The position numbers were made by a program, and so were the translations under genes. This document shows, piece by piece, positions 1-6,319 of a DNA stretch of 9,023 bases (within the stretch, counting starts at the first letter, position 1; each line of letters begins with the position of its first letter). This DNA is from Acidobacteriota bacterium (GTDB lineage: Bacteria > Acidobacteriota > Terriglobia > UBA7540): contig JAJYNF010000227.1 of assembly GCA_021786455.1 (NCBI GenBank), positions 1-9,023 of the forward strand. Direction: 5' to 3'. Under the pieces are notes generated by a model. That model was not told the origin of the DNA. It made no database searches and was given only the letters and a program-made list of their open reading frames with translations.

Positions 1-361
1 ACTGACCGACGCCGATCGAGGCCGAGTCGCCGTCGCCGGAAACGCCAAGGGCGATCAGGTGGCGGTTGGCGAACATGGCTCCCGAGGCCACCGACGGCAT
101 GCGCCCGTGGACGGCGTTGAAGCCGTGAGAAGTGGAGAGAAAATACGCCGGGCTTTTGGATGAGCAGCCGATGCCGCTCAGCTTGATGACGCGGTGCGGC
201 TCGACGCCCAGTTCGTAGCAGGCTTCGATGATGCGCTCCGAGATGGCGTTGTGGCCGCAGCCGGCGCAAAGCGTGCTCGCCGCGCCTTTGTAATCCGCAC
301 GCTCGAGCCCAATCCGATTGATCTTCTTCGCCGGCGCCGGTGGGACCGTTGTAGTAGCCAT
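1..361 (-). CDS. korB: 2-oxoacid:ferredoxin oxidoreductase, beta subunit (N-terminal part; cut by window edge)
   Basis: This is the thiamine-diphosphate and Fe-S subunit of a cytoplasmic 2-oxoacid (probably 2-oxoglutarate) oxidoreductase, which with KorA interconverts 2-oxoacid plus CoA with acyl-CoA, CO2 and reduced ferredoxin. I translated 120 residues from the ATG at 361-359. The motif LCAGCGHN places C32 and C35, and GIGC places C66; these match three of the four expected [4Fe-4S] ligands. GDGDSASIG at residues 109-117 is the ThDP/Mg-binding motif. The remaining two thirds or so of the usual ~340-residue subunit lies off the left edge. The start is one base after the korA stop (TGA at 365-363), and an AGGAGGGG sequence lies about 10 nt upstream inside the end of korA, so coupled translation is likely. 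The 2-oxoglutarate preference is inferred from overall resemblance to KorB; pyruvate or another 2-oxoacid cannot be excluded. Confidence 0.93.
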   Translation of the reverse strand, partial: MATTTVPPAPAKKINRIGLERADYKGAASTLCAGCGHNAISERIIEACYELGVEPHRVIKLSGIGCSSKSPAYFLSTSHGFNAVHGRMPSVASGAMFANRHLIALGVSGDGDSASIGVGQ

Positions 362-362
362 G

Positions 363-2204
363 TCAGTTTTGCCCCTCCTGGGAAACGATGGAGTCTGTGA
401 CGCTGCGAGCATCAATCGGCAAGCCGGTATAGTGCAGCACGCTGCGAAGCTTGCCCACCTCGCTCGCCTCCACCTCCATCCGCAACAACGACTTCATCTG
501 CGCGTCGCGGTTCTGCTCGACGAGGTAAACCCGCTGATGCCGGCGGATAAACTCGAAAACTTCCTGCGTGAAGGGATAAGCGCGCACGCGGCAGTAGCCC
601 GCCTCAATCCCATTTTCCTGCTTCAGTTGATCCAGGGCTTCCACGAGGGCGCAGTGGCTGCTGCCATAGGCGATGATACCGATCTCGGCGTCGGGGGCGC
701 CGGTGATTTCGGGCTTGGGAACGCGGCGGCGCGCGGTTTCAAGTTTCTTCGCCAGGCGATCCATGTTGGCGACGTAATCTTCCGGCCGCTCGCTGTACTG
801 CGCCTTGGCGTTGTGGCCGGAGCCTCGGGCGAAATAGGCGGCCTTCGGATGTTTCATGCCCGGAAGAGTCCGATATCCGACGCCGTCGCCGTCCACGTCA
901 CCGTAACGCTCAAAACCGCCCAGCCGCTCGAGGTCTTCGGCGGTCAGCACTTTGCCCCGCACCATGGGCTTTTCGGGATATGGAAAAGGATCGGCCATCC
1001 AGTTGTTCATTCCCAGGTCGAGATCAGTCATGACGAAAACGGGTGTCTGGAATTCTTCCGCGATGTCGAAAGCCTCCACGCCCATCGAAAAGCATTCTTC
1101 CACCGAGCCGGGGATCAACAGAATGTGCCGAGTGTCACCGTGGGAGAGCACGGCGTTTTTCAGGATGTCGCCCTGAGCCGTGCGCGTCGGCAGGCCGGTC
1201 GAGGGGCCGACGCGCTGGACGTCGAAAATTACGACGGGCACTTCAACGTAATAAGCGAGGCCGGCAAACTCCGACATCAAAGAGATACCTGGGCCCGATG
1301 TGGCGGTCATGGCGCGGGCGCCCGCCCAGCCGGCTCCGATTGCCATGCCGAGCGAAGCGAGTTCGTCCTCGCCTTGAACGATGGCGAAGGTGGCTTTGCC
1401 CGTTTCGGGATCCATCCGATAGCGCCGCAAATAATCGGTTAGCGCCTCGGCGAGCGACGACGAAGGAGTGATCGGATACCACGTGCAGACGGTCACGCCG
1501 GCGAATAGCGCCCCAAGCGCCGCCGCCGAATTGCCGTCAATGATGATCTTGCCCCCCGTCCGGTCCATGCGCTCCAGCCAGAAGCGGCCCCGCTTCGGCA
1601 AATGCTGTTCGGTGTATTCGTAACCCACTTGCGCAGCCTTAAAGTTCAGGTCCACGGCGCTTGCTTTCTTTTTGAACTGCTTTTTGAGCGCGATGTGAAT
1701 CTCTTCCATCGGAATGCCCAGCAGCTTGGCCAGCACGCCATCGTAAATCATGTTGCGCACCAGCTTGCGCAACTTGGCATTGGGACACACGGGCGTCACC
1801 AGTGGGTCGAAGGGGACAGGGTAAAAAATCAGATCCTGGCGCAGGCGGTCGAGATGCAGCTTTTCGTCATAAACGACGCTCGCGCCGGCATCCAGGCCCC
1901 GCACGTCTTCTTCGGCGGTTTCCGGATTCATGGCCACCAAAAAATCAATCTCTTTTTTCCGCCCGATGTAACCGTACTTGGAAGCCCGCACGGTGAACCA
2001 GGTCGGCAGCCCGGCAATGTTGGAAGGGAACATGTTCTTGCCGGAAACCGGAATGCCCATTTGGAAAATGGCCCGCAAGAGCACGGTGTTGGCGGTCTGA
2101 CTGCCGGAGCCATTGACCGTAGCCACCTGAATGCTCATGTCGTTGACGACTTTTTCCCGCGGAGTGGCTTCAGCTTCTTTGACGGCAAGTTCGCTGATTC
2201 CCAT
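363..2204 (-). CDS. korA: 2-oxoacid:ferredoxin oxidoreductase, fused gamma-alpha subunit
   Basis: This 613-residue chain partners KorB. Residues ~24-210 form the gamma domain, with GSGSQTANTVLLRA at 32-45 and the conserved GKNMFPSNIAGLP stretch at 55-67. Residues ~215-400 form the alpha-subunit pyrimidine-binding domain, with YPITPSS at 243-249, GEDE at 278-281, SGPG at 303-306 and GPSTGLPT at 333-340. Residues ~500-600 are the transketolase-C-like domain II. Length and domain order match the two-subunit KorAB enzymes found in many actinobacterial, acidobacterial and other lineages. The ATG at 2204 is preceded by GGGGGA at about 4 nt spacing; a second Met at residue 23 sits just before the gamma domain and is a less supported alternative start. 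No ferredoxin-like delta subunit is visible in the window. The gene is first of a two-gene unit with korB. Confidence 0.95.
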   Translation of the reverse strand: MGISELAVKEAEATPREKVVNDMSIQVATVNGSGSQTANTVLLRAIFQMGIPVSGKNMFPSNIAGLPTWFTVRASKYGYIGRKKEIDFLVAMNPETAEEDVRGLDAGASVVYDEKLHLDRLRQDLIFYPVPFDPLVTPVCPNAKLRKLVRNMIYDGVLAKLLGIPMEEIHIALKKQFKKKASAVDLNFKAAQVGYEYTEQHLPKRGRFWLERMDRTGGKIIIDGNSAAALGALFAGVTVCTWYPITPSSSLAEALTDYLRRYRMDPETGKATFAIVQGEDELASLGMAIGAGWAGARAMTATSGPGISLMSEFAGLAYYVEVPVVIFDVQRVGPSTGLPTRTAQGDILKNAVLSHGDTRHILLIPGSVEECFSMGVEAFDIAEEFQTPVFVMTDLDLGMNNWMADPFPYPEKPMVRGKVLTAEDLERLGGFERYGDVDGDGVGYRTLPGMKHPKAAYFARGSGHNAKAQYSERPEDYVANMDRLAKKLETARRRVPKPEITGAPDAEIGIIAYGSSHCALVEALDQLKQENGIEAGYCRVRAYPFTQEVFEFIRRHQRVYLVEQNRDAQMKSLLRMEVEASEVGKLRSVLHYTGLPIDARSVTDSIVSQEGQN

Positions 2205-2248
2205 TGGATCCCCCGAATTTATTCTAAGCCCCCGCCTCGGCGCGGCTC

Positions 2249-2285
2249 GATAACCTAAGTCGCGTCTGCGCCACCGGATAACCTA
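2249..2285. repeat. Pair of 9-bp direct repeats in the korA leader
   Basis: GATAACCTA occurs at 2249-2257 and again at 2277-2285, 28 bp start to start (TAGGTTATC on the korA strand). The pair lies between the candidate promoters and the korA start. It could be a regulator site or an RNA-level element; no family is recognised. The rest of the 2205-2544 gap holds the two promoter candidates described separately and a weak stem at 2488-2517; I see no gene in it. Confidence 0.4.
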
Positions 2286-2319
2286 CAATCACAGCGGGCC
2301 GTTCGGTTGCGAGCGGGTA

Positions 2320-2348
2320 ATTTTAGAAACGGACTGTCCCCGGGTAAA
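2320..2348 (-). promoter_or_regulatory. Candidate proximal promoter of korA
   Basis: Read on the minus strand, TTTACC (2348-2343; 4 of 6 to the -35 consensus) and TAAAAT (2325-2320; 5 of 6 to the -10) are separated by exactly 17 bp. Initiation near 2313 would give a leader of about 110 nt before korA. It is an AT-rich patch in GC-rich DNA, which helps, but matches of this quality also occur by chance. Confidence 0.35.
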
Positions 2349-2405
2349 CAACCGCTTGCTTCCCCGCTGCTCCAGTGAAACGCAGCCCCGAGCCCTTACG
2401 TCTGA

Positions 2406-2414
2406 ATTATACCA
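2406..2414 (-). promoter_or_regulatory. Candidate distal extended -10 promoter of korA
   Basis: On the minus strand the sequence reads TGG followed by a perfect TATAAT (2411-2406), which is an extended -10 element (TGnTATAAT). No good -35 box lies 16-18 bp upstream (GCGTTC at 2434-2429), which is tolerated by extended -10 promoters. Initiation near 2399 would give a leader of roughly 195 nt before korA. Confidence 0.45.
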
Positions 2415-2544
2415 AAACCCGCCGGCCCGAACGCATTCCCTTGCAGTAGAGGCGCATCGTGAGGGTTTTTACGCGGGCTATGCAGCTCAGGCAAAGCGAC
2501 GACCTGGTGCTTGCCTGGCAAGGCGTCGCCATTTCAGAATCAAT

Positions 2545-4770
2545 TCAACGCGACCGAGTCGATTTCCGCTCGATCACCACGGCCGCGGAGCGGGCAGGAA
2601 TTGCCATCGCGCCCGCCGTGGGTCGCTCGTCCGGCTCTTCGGGGCTCACAACCGCCAGCTCGCGTGGCTCCGGTATCTCGACTCTAGCCTGAATCTCCCG
2701 GTCCGGTTCTTGATTCACCACGACCACGGCACGCTCCCCGGCTGCCGTCTGGAACACGGAATAGAGCCGGTGCGGTGCGCCGCCCACGGTAACCTTGGCG
2801 CCCAAGGTGTCGCGGTATTCGCTATCCCACAGCCAGCGCTTGTAGCGCTGGCGAAGAGCGTCAATTTTCCTCCCGTATGCGAGCGTCAGGGGAAAATCGC
2901 CAAGCCGGCCTTTGAAATTGTAAGGTTCGTAGCTGATGATATAGCGATACATCAGAATTCGATTCAGCATTTCGCGGTCGTCAAAACCCGTCACCGCCAC
3001 CATCAGCGGAGCCTGCGGGTCAATATAACGGCAAACAGGAGTGTGCCCGTCGCCGATGCGGAAGTAAGACAACGGGTATCGCTGAATCACGATGTCTTCT
3101 GGTGCTTCTCCGGCAAAGAGAAAGTCCGGGTCGTGATGCGTGTCCGTGTCCAACACCTCACCCATCGGTATATCGCCCGCGTAAACAAACGAAGGGACAA
3201 CATGCCCGTGATCAGGCGCAAAGCAGTAAAGCGCGGGACCATGTGAGCAGACCTCATCGTAGAGAAAGCCCGCTGGCTTAAGAGCAACGACTTTCTTGAA
3301 CTCGTTCGCCGCGACCTGAAGGTACGCGCGGTCCACGAAGCACATGATTCCAAAGCGGCGAGTATTGATGCCAGCCAGTTGCTCAGGCGTGTCATAGTTG
3401 TAGCCAGCGCCCTGGTAAGGGATACCGTAGGGATCTACGATGTCGTATTTGTGGAGGTCGCGGCGGTACCACTCCGTCGTCATGTCCGCCCATTTGAATT
3501 TGCCAAAAAGCACCACCTTGACGCCCTTCGCCTGAATTTGCCGAATGGCGTCATCGAGCTCCTGCCAGGTTCCCAGCCGCGGGTCGGTGTCCAGCGACGG
3601 ATTGCCGCGGTCCTGGCCGCCGCGATTCCAGCCGACGACTTGGATCGCCCTCACGCCGTTCGCTGCGCAGTCATCGCCGATTTTTACCAGGTCGCGATAC
3701 GAGTAACGAAGGGAATCCTCGGGCGAATTGAGCTGAATCTGCTGCCAGGAATGAACCTCTTGGGCCCAGCCCGGGATGGGACGCTGGTGGAACCACGTTT
3801 TCCGCCAGGTTTTGTAAAGGTCCACGCCTGCCTGCCAGTCCCCTGGGTAACAACGAAAGACAATCGGCGTCAGCTTCGCCTCGGAGTTCGGCGGCGTAAA
3901 AAGAAAATGCGTCGTTCGGAATTCAAGATGAACGGGATGGTTGGAAATCACCGCTTCTTCCGGAACGAGGTCGGTGATTGAATTCAGGTCGCCCGGCTTC
4001 TGTTCGAACGTGTATTGCACCAGGTAGGCCGCTTCAGTGTCGTTGACCTGAACGTAAAACCCCTGCCCCTCCGATTGAATGAGGCAAAAGAGACTGCGCT
4101 CGGAGCCGGCGGTCTCGAGCGGACACAGATCGCCCCAATAGCCTTTGTCATTGCGGAAATGAGGATGGATTTCCTGCGATTGCAGATTCCCATACCACAT
4201 GTGTCGGCGCCACATCTTCGTCTCGGGCGAGGGCGCGCTCAGGTCGCCAAGATACGGATATTCGACCGTATTCACGACGAGATCGGAACGGTTGTATAGC
4301 GACGCCTCGAACGTCAGCGCGCCGCCTGAGAGAGTGACCGTGGCCGCGAAGGCCATCGGCAGTACTCCGGCGTGTTGGCTGATCAAATTATGCCATTCGA
4401 GGTGGATTTGGTTGCCGCTCTTCTCTACCCTGGCTGCGCGCTGCTCTTGCCCGAGGATGAAGTTGTCATGCCGGCCGCGAAGCGGCGCCTGCATCCGAAA
4501 AGAAATCCCCAACTCAGGCCGGCGCTGAATTACCCAGCCCGACTGTTTGTTGACCAAACTCGTCAGCGCGCCAGAAGTTGGATCGAACGTAACGCGAAGT
4601 TTTGAGTCCTCGAGCGTCACTCCGACCGGCGGAGGCGCGCTCGGCATCGAATCTATGGCCTTGGCTTCGACATCGCCGTGCGCGGCAAGCTGGCTCGCCA
4701 TCGCCGCGCCGGCGAATTCTTTGAGCACTTCTCGCCGCGTCGTCTTCCTGAAGCGGATGGTCTTTCGCAT
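2545..4770 (-). CDS. Tat-exported glycoside-hydrolase-like protein (DUF6259-type)
   Basis: Likely a 741-residue exported carbohydrate-active protein. I chose the ATG at 4770 because TGGAGG lies 7 nt upstream and because it puts a Tat signal at the very N-terminus: TTRREVLKEF with the arginine pair at residues 12-13, then a hydrophobic Ala-rich stretch to about residue 28. Residues ~50-300 look like an all-beta, mutarotase-like sandwich (VTLEDSKLRVTFDPTSGALTS start). Residues ~335-620 look like a TIM barrel with alternating segments such as GVRAIQVVGWN and GVKVVLFGKFKW. The C-terminal ~70 residues resemble the beta-sandwich that closes many glycosidases. Candidate acidic residues are D505 in GFLYDEV and E555 in FAGEAPED, by analogy with retaining glycosidase barrels; this is inference. 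The resemblance to DUF6259 is from memory, and the substrate is unknown. It is divergent from the OsmC gene, and no transporter or second glycosidase is next to it. Confidence 0.8.
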   Translation of the reverse strand: MRKTIRFRKTTRREVLKEFAGAAMASQLAAHGDVEAKAIDSMPSAPPPVGVTLEDSKLRVTFDPTSGALTSLVNKQSGWVIQRRPELGISFRMQAPLRGRHDNFILGQEQRAARVEKSGNQIHLEWHNLISQHAGVLPMAFAATVTLSGGALTFEASLYNRSDLVVNTVEYPYLGDLSAPSPETKMWRRHMWYGNLQSQEIHPHFRNDKGYWGDLCPLETAGSERSLFCLIQSEGQGFYVQVNDTEAAYLVQYTFEQKPGDLNSITDLVPEEAVISNHPVHLEFRTTHFLFTPPNSEAKLTPIVFRCYPGDWQAGVDLYKTWRKTWFHQRPIPGWAQEVHSWQQIQLNSPEDSLRYSYRDLVKIGDDCAANGVRAIQVVGWNRGGQDRGNPSLDTDPRLGTWQELDDAIRQIQAKGVKVVLFGKFKWADMTTEWYRRDLHKYDIVDPYGIPYQGAGYNYDTPEQLAGINTRRFGIMCFVDRAYLQVAANEFKKVVALKPAGFLYDEVCSHGPALYCFAPDHGHVVPSFVYAGDIPMGEVLDTDTHHDPDFLFAGEAPEDIVIQRYPLSYFRIGDGHTPVCRYIDPQAPLMVAVTGFDDREMLNRILMYRYIISYEPYNFKGRLGDFPLTLAYGRKIDALRQRYKRWLWDSEYRDTLGAKVTVGGAPHRLYSVFQTAAGERAVVVVNQEPDREIQARVEIPEPRELAVVSPEEPDERPTAGAMAIPARSAAVVIERKSTRSR

Positions 4771-4922
4771 GTAATGGCCTCCACGAAGCGTTCCTCCGCA
4801 CCCGGCTGATCCGTTCCGTTCTAAGATATTACGAACCGCCGCGGCCGGCGAGGAATATGTTAGGCTGATCGCTGGTTGCGCGGACCGCCGTGAAGCCAAA
4901 GTAAGAAATCCCGGAGGCGAAC
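4771..4922. promoter_or_regulatory. Divergent intergenic region between glycosidase-like gene and osmC-like gene
   Basis: These 152 bp must carry the start signals of two divergent genes. Towards the minus-strand gene, TAATAT at 4831-4826 is a possible -10 box, but the -35 position (TTCCTC with an 18-bp spacer) is poor. Towards osmC I found no convincing -35/-10 pair. The 8-mer GGCTGATC occurs twice (4804-4811 and 4863-4870). Strong SD sequences flank both ends: GGAGG at 4913-4917 for osmC, and TGGAGG before the ATG at 4770. Confidence 0.3.
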
Positions 4923-5369
4923 TTGGACGTAAAAAAAGTGTACAAAAGCTTTCACTACGACAACCATGCCGTATGGCAGTCGCCCGGCCGCGTGCTCATC
5001 CAGGCTGCGGGACATCCCGATCTTCCCAGCGGCGCGCCGCCTGAGTTTCGCGGGCATCCGGACGTCTGGGGGCCGGAGGATTTGCTCGTGGCCTCGGTCA
5101 ATTCCTGCTTAGCGACCACGTTTCAGGCTCTGGCCGGCGCCCGCAAAGTCGAATTCACCGCCTACGAATCCACGGCCGAGGGCTTGCTCGAAAACGTCGA
5201 AGGAAAATACCAGATCACCCAGGTGGACGTGCGCGCCACAATCACCTTGAAGTCTCAGGACCAATTCGCGGCCGCCGAGGAGGCGCTGAGCAAGGTCAAG
5301 GAGAATTGCTTCATCTCCAATTCCATCAAGGCTAAGGTCACCTATCAGCACGAAATCAAAACGGCATGA
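4923..5369 (+). CDS. OsmC/Ohr-family thiol peroxidase-like protein
   Basis: A 148-residue cytoplasmic protein of the OsmC/Ohr family, whose characterised members reduce organic hydroperoxides with a reactive cysteine pair. The two family cysteines are present: C62 in NSCLATTF and C129 in KENCFISNSIK. The PEDLLVASVNSC segment (51-62) and the VDVRATITL strand are typical. Length fits the usual ~140 residues. The start is TTG, chosen because GGAGG at 4913-4917 sits 5 nt upstream and the product begins at the family N-terminus (MDVKKVYKSF). The spacing around the first cysteine resembles the OsmC and YhfA-like branches more than classic Ohr, so the exact substrate is uncertain. It is convergent with the PadR gene and divergent from the glycosidase-like gene, so it is probably monocistronic. 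Confidence 0.9.
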   Translation: MDVKKVYKSFHYDNHAVWQSPGRVLIQAAGHPDLPSGAPPEFRGHPDVWGPEDLLVASVNSCLATTFQALAGARKVEFTAYESTAEGLLENVEGKYQITQVDVRATITLKSQDQFAAAEEALSKVKENCFISNSIKAKVTYQHEIKTA

Positions 5370-5381
5370 TTCCCCCTTGAA

Positions 5382-5405
5382 GCTGCGGAAGGTTCGGCCT
5401 TCAGC
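5382..5405. terminator. Hairpin between convergent osmC-like and padR genes
   Basis: GAAGG (5388-5392), loop TTCGG and CCTTC (5398-5402) form a 5-bp stem. GCT (5382-5384) and AGC (5403-5405) can extend it across a 3-nt bulge. It starts 13 nt after the osmC stop, in the 64-bp convergent gap, the expected place for a terminator. No T-tract follows on either strand, so it is not a classic intrinsic terminator. Confidence 0.3.
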
Positions 5406-5433
5406 CGGCATTCGCCCCTGCCAACAGTAGCAA

Positions 5434-6051
5434 TTACGGCTCGGGCTTGAGCGCTTCAATTTCGCGTCGGGCGCGATCCAGAATGTCTCGAATTTTGGTC
5501 GCAAATTCGGCGTCGGCGCCCGCGCGCTTCGCTGCGGATATCGCAGCCTTCACCACCATAAAACCCGTGGTGGCCACCATCGCAACCTCGGGCCCGCCAC
5601 CCGGCGCCCACACGCTCCACTTTTCCGCACGGTTCCAAATCTGGGCCACGCGATCTTTTTCGCGTTCGAGGTCGGCGCGTCCGGCGTCCGTCAGCGTATA
5701 AACGCGCTTGCCGTCTTTCGTCTCCGAAGTCACCAAGCCCTCATCTTCGAGCTGCTGAAGATTGGGATAAACCGCCCCCGCGCTCGCGCGGTACATCCCG
5801 TTCGACCGCTCTTCCAGGTCTTTGATGAGTTGATAGCCGTGCTTCGGCCCGCTTCCGAGCAATGACAGCAGCGCCAGCCTCACTTCGCCCGTGTCGAAAA
5901 ACCTCGACCAGCGGCCCCACGGGCCCATGCCGGACAAGTCCCAACCGCCCCACCAGCCTCTTCCTCTTCGCATAAATCCCTCCTCGGAACACATTCCACG
6001 CCAGAACCCAAATCGTGCCCCAGCCCACGAACCGCATCTGGTTTGCTCCAT
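5434..6051 (-). CDS. PadR-family transcriptional regulator
   Basis: A DNA-binding repressor-type protein. The winged helix spans residues ~55-125, with EVRLALLSLLGSGPKHGYQL followed by the ligand/DNA-contact signature SAGAVYPNLQQLEDEGLV and the wing KDGKRVYTLTDAG, all typical of PadR. Helices at ~125-145 and ~180-203 would form the C-terminal dimerisation part. The region before the winged helix is rich in Gly, Trp and Arg (RRGRGWWGGW), a style seen in some PadR proteins. Two starts have good SD sites: ATG 6051 (GGGAGG, 5 nt) giving 205 residues, and ATG 5973 (GAGGAGGG, 4-5 nt) giving 179 residues. The first 26 codons use third positions less rich in GC than the rest, so 5973 may be the main start. 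The promoter is directly upstream. The target is unknown; autoregulation is usual for the family. Confidence 0.93.
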   Translation of the reverse strand: MEQTRCGSWAGARFGFWRGMCSEEGFMRRGRGWWGGWDLSGMGPWGRWSRFFDTGEVRLALLSLLGSGPKHGYQLIKDLEERSNGMYRASAGAVYPNLQQLEDEGLVTSETKDGKRVYTLTDAGRADLEREKDRVAQIWNRAEKWSVWAPGGGPEVAMVATTGFMVVKAAISAAKRAGADAEFATKIRDILDRARREIEALKPEP

Positions 6052-6088
6052 GGCATCCTCCCTGATTCCAGTCTAAAAGCACACTTAA

Positions 6089-6117
6089 AATATAGCTTAC
6101 GATACATCTCATGTCAA
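6089..6117 (-). promoter_or_regulatory. Sigma70-type promoter of padR
   Basis: On the minus strand a perfect TTGACA (6117-6112) is followed after exactly 17 bp by TATATT (6094-6089; 5 of 6 to consensus). Initiation near 6082 leaves a leader of about 30 nt to ATG 6051. A short dyad, ACAT-GAG-ATGT, overlaps the -35 box and the start of the spacer, a reasonable position for a repressor such as PadR itself to bind. This is the best promoter in the window. Confidence 0.75.
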
Positions 6118-6160
6118 TACTTTAATGTGGAGCACGGTCGTGTTATGTCACTGGATGTCA
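6111..6160 (+). repeat. Three copies of ATGTCA upstream of padR
   Basis: ATGTCA occurs at 6111-6116 (overlapping the padR -35 box), 6145-6150 and 6155-6160. The last two are 10 bp apart, one helical turn, and the first two are 34 bp apart, so all could face the same side of the helix or nearly so. They may be regulator half-sites. The remainder of the gap, to 6319, shows no gene, promoter or clear terminator. Confidence 0.3.
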
Positions 6161-6319
6161 GCATAGAGCGGCCAAAAAGTCCGACCAAAGCGCGAACGCA
6201 ACCTTCGTCGCTTCACTTCCAGCTTCGGCGGTAGTCTCTCGGTGATGCCGGACAACTACGCTCTGCGGGATCGAGGGGTTTGGTGGAAACCTGCGGCGGA
6301 ACTGCCCCTTTGCGGGCGG

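Noticed and set aside
318..1442. Long open frame on the plus strand opposite korA
   Set aside because: It is antisense to a well-supported KorA with all family motifs; its translation is His/Ala/Gly-rich with no recognisable domain. GC-rich third positions keep such frames open.
1602..2258. Plus-strand open frame opposite the KorA N-terminus
   Set aside because: Same reason: a shadow of the KorA gamma domain with no motif or good start.
2488..2517. Stem CAGGCAA/TTGCCTG as terminator of the glycosidase-like gene
   Set aside because: Only 7 bp around a 16-nt loop with no T-tract on the minus strand; too weak to call.
2356..3246. Plus-strand open frame crossing the korA leader and the end of the glycosidase-like gene
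   Set aside because: Most of it is antisense to the C-terminus of the glycosidase-like protein, and no domain is visible.
4771..4899. Upstream extension of the glycosidase-like gene to 4899
   Set aside because: It would bury the twin-arginine signal 43 residues inside the protein and skip the strong SD before 4770.
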